Part shown: positions 41,486 through 50,569 of the stretch, one piece after another
Position numbering within the stretch: position 1 is the first letter of the stretch
How the letters are laid out: the number at the start of each line of letters is the position of its first letter
NCBI GenBank assembly: GCA_963732595.1
Contig: CAVSZZ010000002.1
Location: 2,108,001-2,172,000 of the forward strand
Reading direction: 5' to 3'
Source: JAFGXF01 sp963732595
Lineage (GTDB): Bacteria; Chloroflexota; Anaerolineae; Anaerolineales; Anaerolineaceae
DNA length: 64,000 bases
Made by a program: the position numbers and the translations under genes
Notes under the pieces: model-generated
What the model saw: the letters and a program-made list of their open reading frames with translations, nothing else
Databases searched by the model: none
Told to the model about the DNA's origin: nothing

Positions 41486-41700
41486 TGAACCACTAAGGAC
41501 ACAAAGCACACGAAGAAGACCACGGAGGACAACTTTCTGGGGTGAAGAAAGAGCTGAACCACTAAGGACACAAAGCACACGAAGAAGACCACGGAGGACA
41601 ACTTTCTGGGGTGAAGAAAGAGCTGAACCACTAAGGACACAAAGCACGCGAAGAAGACTAGGAAGAAAAATTTGCTGGGGGGAAGAAGGAGCTGAACCAC
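41486..41700 (+). repeat. 69-bp tandem repeat, three copies plus a stub
   Basis: Units start at 41486, 41555, 41624 and (partial) 41693, each beginning CTGAACCACTAAGGACAC. Copies 1 and 2 are nearly identical and copy 3 has diverged. The text is rich in ACCAC and ACGAAG words, and reverse-complement words recur at 41740-41960. The minus-strand open frame here encodes only a hydrophobic periodic string and is not a gene. Confidence 0.85.
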
Positions 41701-41739
41701 GGAGATCATCAGGAGCTTTATCCTGCGTAGGGGCTTTCC

Positions 41740-41955
41740 CCCAATCCCTCCGTGAATTCCTTGGCGTTCTTTGCGTACTTGGCGGTTAAACCATCATACC
41801 CCTCCGTGAAACCCTTTGTGTTCTCTATGTGCTTTGTGGTTTAGATTTCTTGTTCCCCCCCCAATCCCCCCGAGGATACCTTCGTGCTCTTCGTGCGCTT
41901 TGTGGTTTCCATCTTTTGTTCTTTCCCTAATATCTCCGTGTTCCCCGTGGTTTGA
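41740..41955 (-). repeat. Inverted relatives of the ACCAC/ACGAAG repeat
   Basis: Several strings such as TTTGTGTTCTCTATGTGC, GTGCTTTGTGGTTT and GTGCTCTTCGTGCGC are the reverse complement of words in the 41486-41700 repeats, so the intergenic space is a loose inverted repeat. It separates convergent tyrS and the SEDS gene and holds nothing else I can name. Confidence 0.6.
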
Positions 41956-41959
41956 GTTC

Positions 41960-44585
41960 TTACTGTGCCGCCAGGATCAGCGAGCGGTGGATGTATCTGG
42001 CCTTGCCGGCTGCGTCCTCCTCGACCAGGACGACCGCCACGACCGGCGTGCTCCAACCCGGCAGCGTCCCCCCGATGCACCAGGTCAGCGTGCGCTCGGC
42101 CGATATCCCGGCTGTCCCCAGCGACTGCCAGTAGGGCTGGCCTTTCACCTTGAGCAGTTCGGCCACCAGGTCGGCCTGTTCCGGTGTGAATACCTGGCGC
42201 GGTTCGCCCTCCACCGGCAGGATCACCCAACCGCTTTCAGGGGTGTTGACCGAGAGCGCCAGGCGCGGCGCCGGCATGATGCCGCCCGCGCTGATGGTCG
42301 AAGCGGCCAGCGCCAGTTGCAGCGGGGAGACATCCACGCCTTCCATGCCCAATGCCAGCCGGACGAATTCAGGCGAGATGTCCGGCATCTCGTTGAAATC
42401 CGCATCCAGCGGCACGGCCGGTTTGGCGTACAGGTCCAGGTCCTCATAGAAAGCCGCCAGGGAGCTGCCGTCGTAAGTGGAGGTCAGGCTCATCGCAGCA
42501 GACGGACAGCCGTTCGCGATCAGAGGCCCCCAGCCGGCATCCGGAGGCGTATACATCGCGCAGGAGACGACCCGGCCATCCAGCCAGGTTAACGTTATGG
42601 CGGGCGTTTCAGGCAAAGTGTGATCGATCCGGACGGCCAGCAGGAAGGGTGACAGGCTGGTGCCGGCCGGGTAGAGCGCCTGGGTCGTGCGATTGAGAAG
42701 CGGAGCATCCTGATCGGCTTCCAGCCGCTCGATATCGCTCTCGAGCGTGTTGGCATCGTAGCCTGGGTGGGAAGCCATGGCCAGGATCTCACCGCTCTCC
42801 GGGTTCATCAGGACGATCGCGCCGGTCGTCTCACCCAGCAGCTCATCGGCCTTCTCCTGCAGCGCCAGGCTCAGGCTGACCCTCACATCCAGGCCTTCGG
42901 GTGGCTGGTTGTACAGCAAATTATTGAGCGCCTGCTGCAGGGCTGGGTAGCCGCGCACGCCGCGCAGGTATTCATCCATTGCGGCTTCCAGACCGGCCTG
43001 CCCGTAAGCATGGATTCGTATAGCCGACGATCGGGCTGAGGTCGGGGTAGGTCAGCTGTCGCGTATAAGCCCCGGATTCTCCCACCGTCTGGCTGAGCAC
43101 ATTGTCATTGCGGTCCAGGATGCGCCCGCGCAGGACATAGCGGTCGTTGATGCTGCGCCGGAAGTTATCCGTGCGGGAGATCAGGTTTTCATTGCGGATG
43201 ACCGACCACCAGCCGCAGCCCAGCGCCAGCAGCGCAAAGCTGGCCCATAAAAGCGCGGCGGTGATGCGGAAAGGTCGCGCCGGTACAGATGGCGTCGTAG
43301 ATGACCCCTCAGTCCGGACGCTGATGCAGAGCAGGATGCCGGCTGCCAGCATGGAAGTCACCAGCGACGAACCGCCGTATGAGATGAAGGGCAGGGTGAC
43401 CCCCGTGATGGGTAATACGCGGATGTTGCCGCCGATGATCAGGATGCTTTGCAGGGCCAGATAGGTGCTGATGCCGCCGGCCAGGTAACGCGTGAATAGA
43501 TCCGATGAGGAGATCGCAATGCGGAAACCGCGTTGGATGAGCAGCGCGAAGATCAGCAGCAGCACCAGGCAGCCCAGCAGGCCGCCCTCCTCGGCGATGG
43601 CGGAAAAGATGAAATCCGACAGTGCCACCGGGACCAACCCGGGGCTTCCCAGCCCGAGTCCGCTGCCGAAGATGCCGCCCGAAGCGACTGCGATGAGCGA
43701 TTGCACCACCTGGTAGGAATTCCCGCTCGGATCGAGCCAGGGGTTCATCCAGGCATCCACTCGCAGCCTGACCACGTCGAAGAACAGGTAGCCCAGTCCA
43801 CCACCGGCTAAAAGCAGCAGGCCGCTGACGAGCAGCACGCGCAGCCGATCGGTTGCAAAATACAGGATGACGGCAAACAGGATGATGATCAGGCTGGCGG
43901 TGCCCAGGTCTCGCTGACCGATCAGCAGCGCCAGGGCAGCCAGGAAGGCCAGTCCAAGGGGCACCAGCGTCTGTGACAGGGAGAATTGTTCCGGCAGCCG
44001 CTCAGCCAGGTAGGCAGCCATGAAGATGATCAGGAGCAGCTTGAGCGGCTCGGATGGCTGCAGGTAGAGGCCGCCCAGACCGATCCACAGGGTCGGGCCG
44101 CTGCCGCCCGGGTAAACCCCAAAAATGAAAGTCAGGGCAGTCAGGAGCAGTCCGCCGGTCAGCCAGATATATTTGTAACGCTTCAGCAGGTCGAGCGGAT
44201 CTTTCAGGAAAGCCAACCCGGTTATGAGCAGTACCCCGAGGGCCAGCCAGATGCTCTGGCGCAGGCCGAAGTAAGTCGAAAGGCGGAAGATGACCAGCAG
44301 TCCCCAGCCGGTCAGCAGGGCTGTGATGGGCACCAGGTAAGGGTCACGGACGGGCAGCTTGCGGCGGATGATCCGGGAGGCAACGCCAAAGAATGCCGCC
44401 CAGAGGACCAACCCGATCCAATGGGTCCAGCGGTAACTGACGGCCCAATCATGGGCGCGCACGGCCGGAGCCAGTGTCAGGACGATGCCTGACAGACCGA
44501 GGAAGGCGCCCGCCAGCAGCAGCAGGCGCTTTTCGATCGCGTCTGGTTTAGGCGGGATGAATTTGGGCTGACGCCGGTCGGGCAT
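41960..44585 (-). CDS. SEDS glycan polymerase (RodA/FtsW) fused to a degenerate PBP transpeptidase domain, one +1 frameshift
   Basis: Joined length is about 874 residues. Residues 1-~440 are a SEDS membrane enzyme with ten helices and the conserved GSGLGLGSPG...SDFIFSAIAEE loop, whose Asp is the family's catalytic residue for polymerising lipid II. A further helix leads to a class B PBP-like part (RGRILDRNDNVLSQ..., TTGAIVLMNPESGEILAMASHPGYD). At the SxxK site it reads LYPAGTSLSP, the KTG region reads GTAGIS, and no SxN is seen, so transpeptidase activity is probably lost. The frame breaks at 43010: one base fewer gives NPAYGQAGLEAAMDEYL. It lies at the end of the fha operon. Confidence 0.85.
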
Positions 44586-44587
44586 GC

Positions 44588-45454
44588 TTATTTCAAGTAT
44601 TTATCCACCAGCAGCCCGAGCTTCTGACGCGTCTCAGGTGGGATCTTATCGGGGCTTGTGATGATGGCATTCTCGAGCGCCGACCCGCACTCGCAATTGC
44701 GTGCGGAAAGCAGCACTTGCAGGAGTGAACGCAGGGCCTGTTGGGCGACCTGGGTGTTACGGTCGAGGATGGTCAACACCTTTTCGACGGTGACATGTTC
44801 TTCACTGGTTCGCCAGACATCGTAATCGGTGACATGGGCCATGACGGCGTAGCATAGTTCGGCTTCGCGCGCGAGGAAAGCTTCGGGGCTGGCGGTCATG
44901 CCGATCAAGGAGGCGCTCCAGGAACGAAACACCTGGGACTCGGCCTTCGTTGAGAAGCGCGGACCTTCGATGGTGACCAGGGCGCCGCCTGGATGCGCGG
45001 TCGCACCGGTGTTCTTCAGAGCGATCAGCAATTGTTTCGATAAATAGCTGCAAAAAGGATCGGCGGTACCAACATGTGCCACCAGGCCGTCGCCGAAAAA
45101 GGTGCGTTCGCGGTCCTTGGTGAAATCGATCAACTGGTCCGGGACAACGATCGACCCGGGCGCATAATCCTCTCGCAGCGAGCCGACTGCGCTGATCGAA
45201 ACCACTCGTTCGACACCCAGCGACTTGAGCGCCCAGATGTTGGCGCGCGAGTTAACCTCCTGGGGCAGGATGGTGTGGCCGATGCCGTGACGCGCCAGGA
45301 AAGCGACGGGTTTGCCTTCCAACAGCCCGGTCACGACCGGCGCGGAGGGTTGCCCGAAGGGTGTATCGATGACATTTTCGCGCACATCTTCCAGCCCCTG
45401 GATGGCATACAGACCGGAACCGCCGATCACGGCCAGCACGGGTTTATCTGTCAT
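44588..45454 (-). CDS. mtnP: S-methyl-5'-thioadenosine phosphorylase
   Basis: The 288-residue protein shows the MTAP/PNP-II pattern: AVIGGSGLY with the phosphate-binding Gly-Ser at the N-terminus, FLARHGIGHTILPQEVNSRANIWALKSLGV, GALVTIEGPRFSTKAES, and IGMTASPEAFLAREAE for substrate choice. It splits methylthioadenosine to adenine and methylthioribose-1-phosphate in methionine salvage. Its C-terminus has extra Cys residues (CECG). It lies in the operon between fhaB and the SEDS gene with gaps of only a few bases, the position held by pstP in actinobacteria. Confidence 0.92.
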   Translation of the reverse strand: MTDKPVLAVIGGSGLYAIQGLEDVRENVIDTPFGQPSAPVVTGLLEGKPVAFLARHGIGHTILPQEVNSRANIWALKSLGVERVVSISAVGSLREDYAPGSIVVPDQLIDFTKDRERTFFGDGLVAHVGTADPFCSYLSKQLLIALKNTGATAHPGGALVTIEGPRFSTKAESQVFRSWSASLIGMTASPEAFLAREAELCYAVMAHVTDYDVWRTSEEHVTVEKVLTILDRNTQVAQQALRSLLQVLLSARNCECGSALENAIITSPDKIPPETRQKLGLLVDKYLK

Positions 45455-45463
45455 GTAGACCTC

Positions 45464-45913
45464 TCATTTCCGGGACGATTCAGTTGATGGCTTTGATTTA
45501 AATCCGACGGTGAAATCGAGCTTGCCAAAGGCAAGGGTGTCGCCCATAACCAGCACGGTCGGGGTGGTGACAGCCATTTCATTCAGATAGGTGCCGTTGG
45601 TCGAGCCCAGGTCTGCCACCCACCACTGCTTGTTGTGATAGCTGAGCAGGGCATGGCGGCTGGATACAGATTTGTCCTCCAGGCATAAGCCGCAGGTTTT
45701 CTCACGCCCGACTTCGATCTCACCGGCTTCGAGATGCAGGGGAAGCCGGTCTTGTTGCTCCACCGGTTGTAGCACCAGCAAAGGAGGTCCTCCTTGAGGT
45801 CCGGTGGCAGCCTGGCGCAGTGTCTTCCATAACAGGTAGAAAGCAAATCCGACGAAGGCGTACAGGCAGACTGCGAGCAGGATGCGCAGGATCAGCACCA
45901 CCGTGGCGCTCAC
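45464..45913 (-). CDS. fhaB: Membrane-anchored FHA-domain protein (FhaB/FipA-like)
   Basis: The 149-residue protein has one N-terminal transmembrane helix (residues ~5-30), a short linker and a C-terminal FHA domain with all key residues: GREKT, SVSSRHA and STNGTYLN. FHA domains bind phosphothreonine. In actinobacteria the same-sized FhaB/FipA links Ser/Thr kinases to cell division. Its start overlaps the end of the upstream FHA gene as ATGA. No kinase gene lies in the window. Confidence 0.87.
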   Translation of the reverse strand: MSATVVLILRILLAVCLYAFVGFAFYLLWKTLRQAATGPQGGPPLLVLQPVEQQDRLPLHLEAGEIEVGREKTCGLCLEDKSVSSRHALLSYHNKQWWVADLGSTNGTYLNEMAVTTPTVLVMGDTLAFGKLDFTVGFKSKPSTESSRK

Positions 45914-46683
45914 TTCGCTTTACCTTTTTTCCTGGGTATCACCGGCAGGCTGGTGGTTTCCTCGCTCGAGACGGATTCCTGGCCATAAATGAGGGTGGTA
46001 TCGCCCAGCACGATCGAATCACCGGCGCGCAGCGGAACCTGGGTGACTGCTTCGCCATTCACCAACGTGCCGCAGGTGGAATCCAGGTCGATGATCGTGA
46101 AGGCTCCATCGATGGCGCGCAGTTGTGCGTGCACCCGGCTGACCTGCGGGTCATCCAGGACAAGCTGGTTGGTGGGGGAGCGCCCGATGGTCACGACGGG
46201 CTCCTTCAGATCGACGTGGCGATCGCCATTGATAATTAGAAAGGCATCCGCCGGGATGGCGGAGGGTTCTGCAGATGCCATTGGGCTTTCGGCTGTCGTA
46301 CCGCCCGGCTGGCCCAATTCCAGGGTGATCACCTGGATATCCTCCATGGGGACTTCTATGTCAAACGTCACACCGATCACGGGAGAGCGTTCGAAAGTCA
46401 CTTTCTGCTCGTGGGCTGCCAGAAGCAAGGCTTCGGCCAGCATGCCTGCCAGGCCGGGGCGCTCAGTCCACAAATCGGTGTGGATCGGGTTGAGCTTGAT
46501 CTCATAATAGACCGGTGCGACCAGCCGCCCGCCGGCATCCACACTCAGGTCGTCGCTCATGGCCTGTACCAGGCGTTTGGCAAGCAGTTGATCTGCGCGG
46601 GTGCCCGGGAAGAAGGTTTGCAGGGGCTTCTCGATCAATTCGGCCAGTCGTTTTTCGACAAATTCCAATGCGTCCAGTTTCAC
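45910..46683 (-). CDS. fhaA: DUF3662 + FHA protein (FhaA-like)
   Basis: The 257-residue protein has the N-terminal DUF3662 domain of FhaA (residues ~1-130, KLDALEFVEKRLAELIEKPLQTFF...), a linker, and a C-terminal FHA domain (GRSPTN, PQVSRVHAQL, DLDSTCGTLVNG). The usual Asn of STNG, which contacts the phosphopeptide backbone, is Cys here. In mycobacteria FhaA binds the lipid II flippase MviN and regulates wall synthesis. Translation begins at GTG 46683, with AGGA upstream and a TATAAT at 46710-46705. It is the first gene of the operon. Confidence 0.87.
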   Translation of the reverse strand: MKLDALEFVEKRLAELIEKPLQTFFPGTRADQLLAKRLVQAMSDDLSVDAGGRLVAPVYYEIKLNPIHTDLWTERPGLAGMLAEALLLAAHEQKVTFERSPVIGVTFDIEVPMEDIQVITLELGQPGGTTAESPMASAEPSAIPADAFLIINGDRHVDLKEPVVTIGRSPTNQLVLDDPQVSRVHAQLRAIDGAFTIIDLDSTCGTLVNGEAVTQVPLRAGDSIVLGDTTLIYGQESVSSEETTSLPVIPRKKGKAK

Positions 46684-46788
46684 GTTTTATCCTGTAAAGC
46701 CTATATTATACATTAGGCATTCAAATGCATCTGTGGGGTCGGGTGATGAGGTGACTGCAGGCTGTGATCAAGAGGTTAGGGAATGAAT

Positions 46789-47850
46789 TCACTTTAGGTA
46801 GATCGGGTTCGAGAAGATCCAACCACGGCGTTCGCCTTTGAACTCGCGGTAGGCTTCCACCCGGTAAGCGCCCGGTTCGCTGGTGCTGTGGGCCAGGGCT
46901 TCGGTATGGGCATATTCTTTGACGACCTTGCCATTGTGGATCAGGCGCGCTTCGGCCTGCAAGGGCAGGCGCGCTTGCAGGGTTACCCCGCCCTTGGCGC
47001 GCAGCGTGTCGCCCTGGGTGGCGCGTTCCGCTTTGCCCTGGGCGTTGAAGGTGAAACCCCGCGTGGATGCCGGCAGGTCATAGCCGACGAACATATGCCC
47101 GGCACGCAGTGCGGCGTAGATCAGTTCACGGTCCGCCTCGACCTCGCCGCTCAAGGGCTTGGCCAGCAGCAGGTGGGTATTGACCGCCTGGAAATGCTGC
47201 ACGTAAGGGTAAAGCAGGCGTCGGATCGGTCCCTTGCGGATGTCCAGCTCGTGCGCATCCGAGCCGCCCACCGCAGCTACCTTTTGCCCGGTGACCAGCA
47301 GCTCATCCCATTTCTTCAGCGTGCGTTCGAGCGGGCCGGCTGCCATTTTCTCGAAGTTGTAGGCGTAATAGATCGCTTTCCAGAGGGAGGTGGCGCGTGT
47401 CTTGAATTCGCTCATCGCATTCCACAGCTCGATGCCGGTGTACCCGGTCACCTGCCAGTCATCCCAACCCAGGTCGCCCTCACCGAATGCCGGCAGGGCA
47501 TCTTCATGCGGGTGGGCGATGAAAGTGGCGGCTCCTGCATGGCGGGCCTGGTTGATCAACTCCTGGGGGTCGGACGCGTATTGCGCCAGTTCCTTGCGCG
47601 CACCCAGGATCAACAGGTGGCTTTTTTGGGGAACGCGCACGGGATTGTGCACCTCCTCGCAGACCAGAACCAGCACTCGCTGGCGACCATCGTGGTGGTA
47701 TGCGTCGATGCCATCCACGTAGACATTGTGGTCGGTGACCAGGATGGCATCCAATCCGGCTTGCATGGCTGCGCGGGCCAGCCCGGCATGGTCGGTGTGG
47801 CCATCTGAATAAGTGGTGTGAATATGGAGATTAATGACGATTTCGTTCAT
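46789..47850 (-). CDS. PHP-domain metal-dependent phosphoesterase
   Basis: The 353-residue protein starts with the PHP signature NLHIHTTYSDGHTDHAGLARAAMQAGLDAILVTDHN (HxH and TDHN metal ligands). It continues with CEEVHNP, FIAHPHED and GGSDAHELD, giving all four PHP motifs. A C-terminal beta domain (~270-350) carries the remaining residues. PHP proteins hydrolyse phosphoesters such as pAp or nucleotides; the substrate here is unknown. It diverges from secG and has no clear Shine-Dalgarno sequence. Confidence 0.87.
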   Translation of the reverse strand: MNEIVINLHIHTTYSDGHTDHAGLARAAMQAGLDAILVTDHNVYVDGIDAYHHDGRQRVLVLVCEEVHNPVRVPQKSHLLILGARKELAQYASDPQELINQARHAGAATFIAHPHEDALPAFGEGDLGWDDWQVTGYTGIELWNAMSEFKTRATSLWKAIYYAYNFEKMAAGPLERTLKKWDELLVTGQKVAAVGGSDAHELDIRKGPIRRLLYPYVQHFQAVNTHLLLAKPLSGEVEADRELIYAALRAGHMFVGYDLPASTRGFTFNAQGKAERATQGDTLRAKGGVTLQARLPLQAEARLIHNGKVVKEYAHTEALAHSTSEPGAYRVEAYREFKGERRGWIFSNPIYLK

Positions 47851-47860
47851 TGGCGCTCGG

Positions 47861-47890
47861 TTGACGGATGCTCCATCGTGAAGGTATAAT
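47861..47890 (+). promoter_or_regulatory. secG promoter
   Basis: TTGACG (47861-47866) and TATAAT (47885-47890) are separated by 18 bases, 28 bases before the secG TTG start. This is the best sigma-70-type promoter I see in the window. Confidence 0.7.
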
Positions 47891-47918
47891 TCGCGTGTTA
47901 ATTTTACGGAGGCAACAC

Positions 47919-48146
47919 TTGAAAACTTATTTGGATATCGCTTTAATTATAACGTCTGTCGCACTGATTGCGAGCATCATTTTGCAATCGAAGGGCACCG
48001 GCATGGGTGGTCTCTCGAACGTGGATACCGGTGGTGTCTTCATGGCGCGGCGCGGTGTCGAAAAGACCCTGTTCATCATCACCATTATCCTGTCCTTGAT
48101 ATTCTTCACCCTGACGCTGGTGAACGTCTACGTCTCCGCACTTTAA
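47919..48146 (+). CDS. secG: Protein translocase subunit SecG
   Basis: The 75-residue protein has two transmembrane helices flanking the conserved cytoplasmic loop (LQSKGTGMGGLSN...FMARRGVEKTLF). It is the accessory subunit of the SecYEG export channel. The start is TTG 47919, set by ACGGAGG at 47906-47912; the longer frame from 47868 has no ribosome site. A good promoter lies just upstream. Confidence 0.92.
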   Translation: MKTYLDIALIITSVALIASIILQSKGTGMGGLSNVDTGGVFMARRGVEKTLFIITIILSLIFFTLTLVNVYVSAL

Positions 48147-48190
48147 TAGTGACCGGAGGGAACCAGTACCCGGCTTCTAAATGAGGTCTG

Positions 48191-48234
48191 AGGGCGACTC
48201 CCTACCTCGTGGGGCAGCCGCCTTCTTTAATTTT
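48191..48234 (+). terminator. Possible terminator after secG
   Basis: GGCG...CCC and GGGG...CGCC arms (about 48191-48222) can form an imperfect stem with an internal loop, followed by TTCTTTAATTTT. It lies between secG and the oligopeptide-binding protein gene. The pairing is weak, so a different RNA structure is possible. Confidence 0.3.
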
Positions 48235-48244
48235 GATACCTGCC

Positions 48245-49927
48245 ATGAAAAAGATCCGTCTGCAACTCATCATCATCCTGGTCACCGCTGTCATTGTCGG
48301 CGTTCTGCTGATCGTGCAGAAACCCATCAGTGGCACGCTGCTGACCGCACCCAGCTCCGGTGGTGTATACACCGAGGCGCTGGTGGGCGAATTCGGAAGG
48401 CTCAACCCGATCCTGGATATGCACAACCAGGCTGACCACGATATCGATCAGTTGATCTTCAGCGGGCTGGTTAAGTTTGATAGCGGCGGACTGCCGGTCC
48501 CGGACCTGGCTGAAACCTGGGGGATATCGAAGGATGGCACCATCTATAACTTCGCCCTGCGCAAGAACCTGGTGTGGCATGATGGTGACCCTGTCACCGT
48601 GGATGACATTATATTCACAGTGGAATTGTTCCGCGATCCGAGCCCCCTCATCCCGGAGGATCTGCGCAGATTTTGGACGGAGATTGCCGTGGAAAGGATC
48701 GACGACCAGACCGTTCAGTTCCGCCTTCCGGAGCCCTATGCCCCGTTCCTGGATTACCTCGGCTTCGGCATCCTGCCGGCGCACCTCCTCGATGGTCGCA
48801 CGGTCGATCAGCTGGTGGATGATCCGTTCAACCTGCAGCCGGTCGGTACTGGTCCATACCGTTTCGATCGCCTGATCATCGAAAAATCGCAGGTCAAGGG
48901 TGTGGCCCTGAAGATCAATGAGAATTATTATGGCGATGCACCCTACCTGGAGCAGGTCATATTCAATTATTTCCCCGATTCGGCCAGTGCGTTTGATGCT
49001 TACCTGGGCGGTGAGGTGAAAGGCATCAGCCAGGTCACATCTGATGTGCTGCCGGATGTCCTGGTGGAGAGTGACCTCGCCAGCCACACCGCCATGTTCA
49101 ACAAACTGACCCTGATCTACCTGAACCTGAAAAGCAACGAGGTGCCATTCTTCGAGGATGAGAATGTCCGCAAAGCCCTCATCCTGGCGCTCAACCGGGA
49201 TTACATGATCCAGAAATTCGTGGGTGGCCAGGCGGTTGTAGCCGACAGCCCGATCATGCCGGGTGGATGGGCCTACTTCTCGAGCGTGGATACCTATGCC
49301 TACGACCAGGAGCGCGCCCGCCAGATCCTGGCGGCTGCGGAATACAGCCTGCCCTCCGAGGGTGGGGCGCTGAAATCCAAGGACGGCGTGAGCCTGACCT
49401 TTACGCTCGTGTACCCGAATGACGAGCTGCATCAAGCCCTGGCCGAACAGATCCAGAAGGACTGGGCCGGTATTTCGGTCATCATTGATATCCAGCCGCT
49501 TGGTTACGACCAATTGATCGACGAATACCTCGTGCCGCGTACCTACGAAGCCGCCCTGGTCGAGTTGAACATGACTGGCACGCACGACCCGGATCCCTAT
49601 CCCTTCTGGGATAGCGCCATGGCTACCGGTGGACAGAATTACTCCCAGTGGGATAACAAGGTCGCCAGCGAATACCTGGAACTGGCCCGCACCACCCCAG
49701 ATGTGGGTGAGCGCGCCAAGTTATATCGCAATTTCCAGGTGCTTTTCTCCAAACAGGTCCCGGCCATCCCGCTGTATTACAATGTGTATACGTTCTCGAT
49801 CGACCATCAGATGAAGGGGGTGACCATCGGTCCACTGTTCAACTTCAGCGACCGGCTTTCCACCTTCCTGCGCTGGAACCTGGCCAATAAAAGCGTCATC
49901 CAGGATGTGTCTTCCGAAGGGAAATAA
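48245..49927 (+). CDS. Peptide/oligopeptide ABC transporter substrate-binding protein (SBP_bac_5)
   Basis: The 560-residue protein begins with a signal anchor (residues ~5-25) without a lipobox. Next is a family-5 binding domain: GGVYTEALVGEFGRLNPILDMHNQADHDIDQLIFSGLVKFD, then WHDGDPVTVDDIIFTVE near residue 110, and ENVRKALILALNRD near residue 310. Such proteins capture peptides or other solutes for Opp/Dpp-type importers. No permease or ATPase genes are adjacent, so it depends on components elsewhere. A terminator follows. Confidence 0.9.
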   Translation: MKKIRLQLIIILVTAVIVGVLLIVQKPISGTLLTAPSSGGVYTEALVGEFGRLNPILDMHNQADHDIDQLIFSGLVKFDSGGLPVPDLAETWGISKDGTIYNFALRKNLVWHDGDPVTVDDIIFTVELFRDPSPLIPEDLRRFWTEIAVERIDDQTVQFRLPEPYAPFLDYLGFGILPAHLLDGRTVDQLVDDPFNLQPVGTGPYRFDRLIIEKSQVKGVALKINENYYGDAPYLEQVIFNYFPDSASAFDAYLGGEVKGISQVTSDVLPDVLVESDLASHTAMFNKLTLIYLNLKSNEVPFFEDENVRKALILALNRDYMIQKFVGGQAVVADSPIMPGGWAYFSSVDTYAYDQERARQILAAAEYSLPSEGGALKSKDGVSLTFTLVYPNDELHQALAEQIQKDWAGISVIIDIQPLGYDQLIDEYLVPRTYEAALVELNMTGTHDPDPYPFWDSAMATGGQNYSQWDNKVASEYLELARTTPDVGERAKLYRNFQVLFSKQVPAIPLYYNVYTFSIDHQMKGVTIGPLFNFSDRLSTFLRWNLANKSVIQDVSSEGK

Positions 49928-49937
49928 AGCCGGGCGC

Positions 49938-49965
49938 GCGGCAGGGTCATCCCTGCCGCTTTTGA
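49938..49965 (+). terminator. Intrinsic terminator
   Basis: Perfect 9-bp stem GCGGCAGGG / CCCTGCCGC (49938-49946, 49951-49959) with a TCAT loop and TTTT immediately after. Confidence 0.8.
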
Positions 49966-49983
49966 TATTGTGGAGGGATTGCT

Positions 49984-50562
49984 TTGGATGCCAAGATGGA
50001 ATTAAATTACCTATATGAAGCCGTTCCGATGCTGGACAGGTATCTGGAATCGAAAGAGGCTGCCTGGCCGCTCCCTGGCATTGCCCGTGAGCCTGCGTAT
50101 ACCTTCAGCACGCTGACCGTCGGTGTGGTCCTGTTCATGCTCAAGCGGGCGAAGGCGCGGGATCTCAGCGGAAAGCAGGCGGATGAGCGCGGCGATTACG
50201 AAACGCGCATCTTCCAATCCAGGATCCACCATGAACGTGACTGGATGAAAAAGGTGGGTCAGGACCTTGGGATCCGCATGCGCCAGTGGGGTGGTTATCT
50301 GGACGAATATCACAAGGATCCCCTGACGATGGCCAGCAGTTACCCCCATCAGGTCTCCCAGCGGGTCATCCTGCAAGCCCTGATGGATGAGCAGGATCCC
50401 GGTAACCTGTTGGTTGCACCGCTGCAGTTTATGCTGCAGACGCTGGATGCAGCATTGAGGGCGATCTTCACACCCGGAGATTTTGTCTGGGAGCCGGCGT
50501 TAATGGCAGGTTTCCCGAAGGACGCGAATTGGTACCTTTACGGGTCCATCAAGAGCAAGTGA
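49984..50562 (+). CDS. Hypothetical helical protein
   Basis: The 192-residue, mostly helical soluble protein has no recognised domain (LYEAVPMLDRYLESKE, RIFQSRIHHERDWMKKVGQDLGIRMRQWGGYL). The start is TTG 49984, six bases after GGAGGG; ATG 49996 is an alternative. It is followed closely by the cobalamin adenosyltransferase gene with an eight-base gap, so it may share its transcript. Confidence 0.65.
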   Translation: MDAKMELNYLYEAVPMLDRYLESKEAAWPLPGIAREPAYTFSTLTVGVVLFMLKRAKARDLSGKQADERGDYETRIFQSRIHHERDWMKKVGQDLGIRMRQWGGYLDEYHKDPLTMASSYPHQVSQRVILQALMDEQDPGNLLVAPLQFMLQTLDAALRAIFTPGDFVWEPALMAGFPKDANWYLYGSIKSK

Positions 50563-50569
50563 GGTTGAC

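Noticed and set aside
46888..47808. Long plus-strand open frame of 306 codons opposite the PHP gene
   Set aside because: Antisense shadow of a high-GC gene. The minus strand has all PHP motifs, while this frame has none.
48147..48244. GC-rich structured stretch between secG and the binding protein, considered as a riboswitch or SRP RNA
   Set aside because: Only an imperfect stem can be drawn and no family consensus is matched. A weak terminator is the more modest reading.
48227..49585. 452-codon minus-strand open frame opposite the binding-protein gene
   Set aside because: Shadow frame; the plus strand encodes a complete family-5 binding protein with a signal sequence and terminator.
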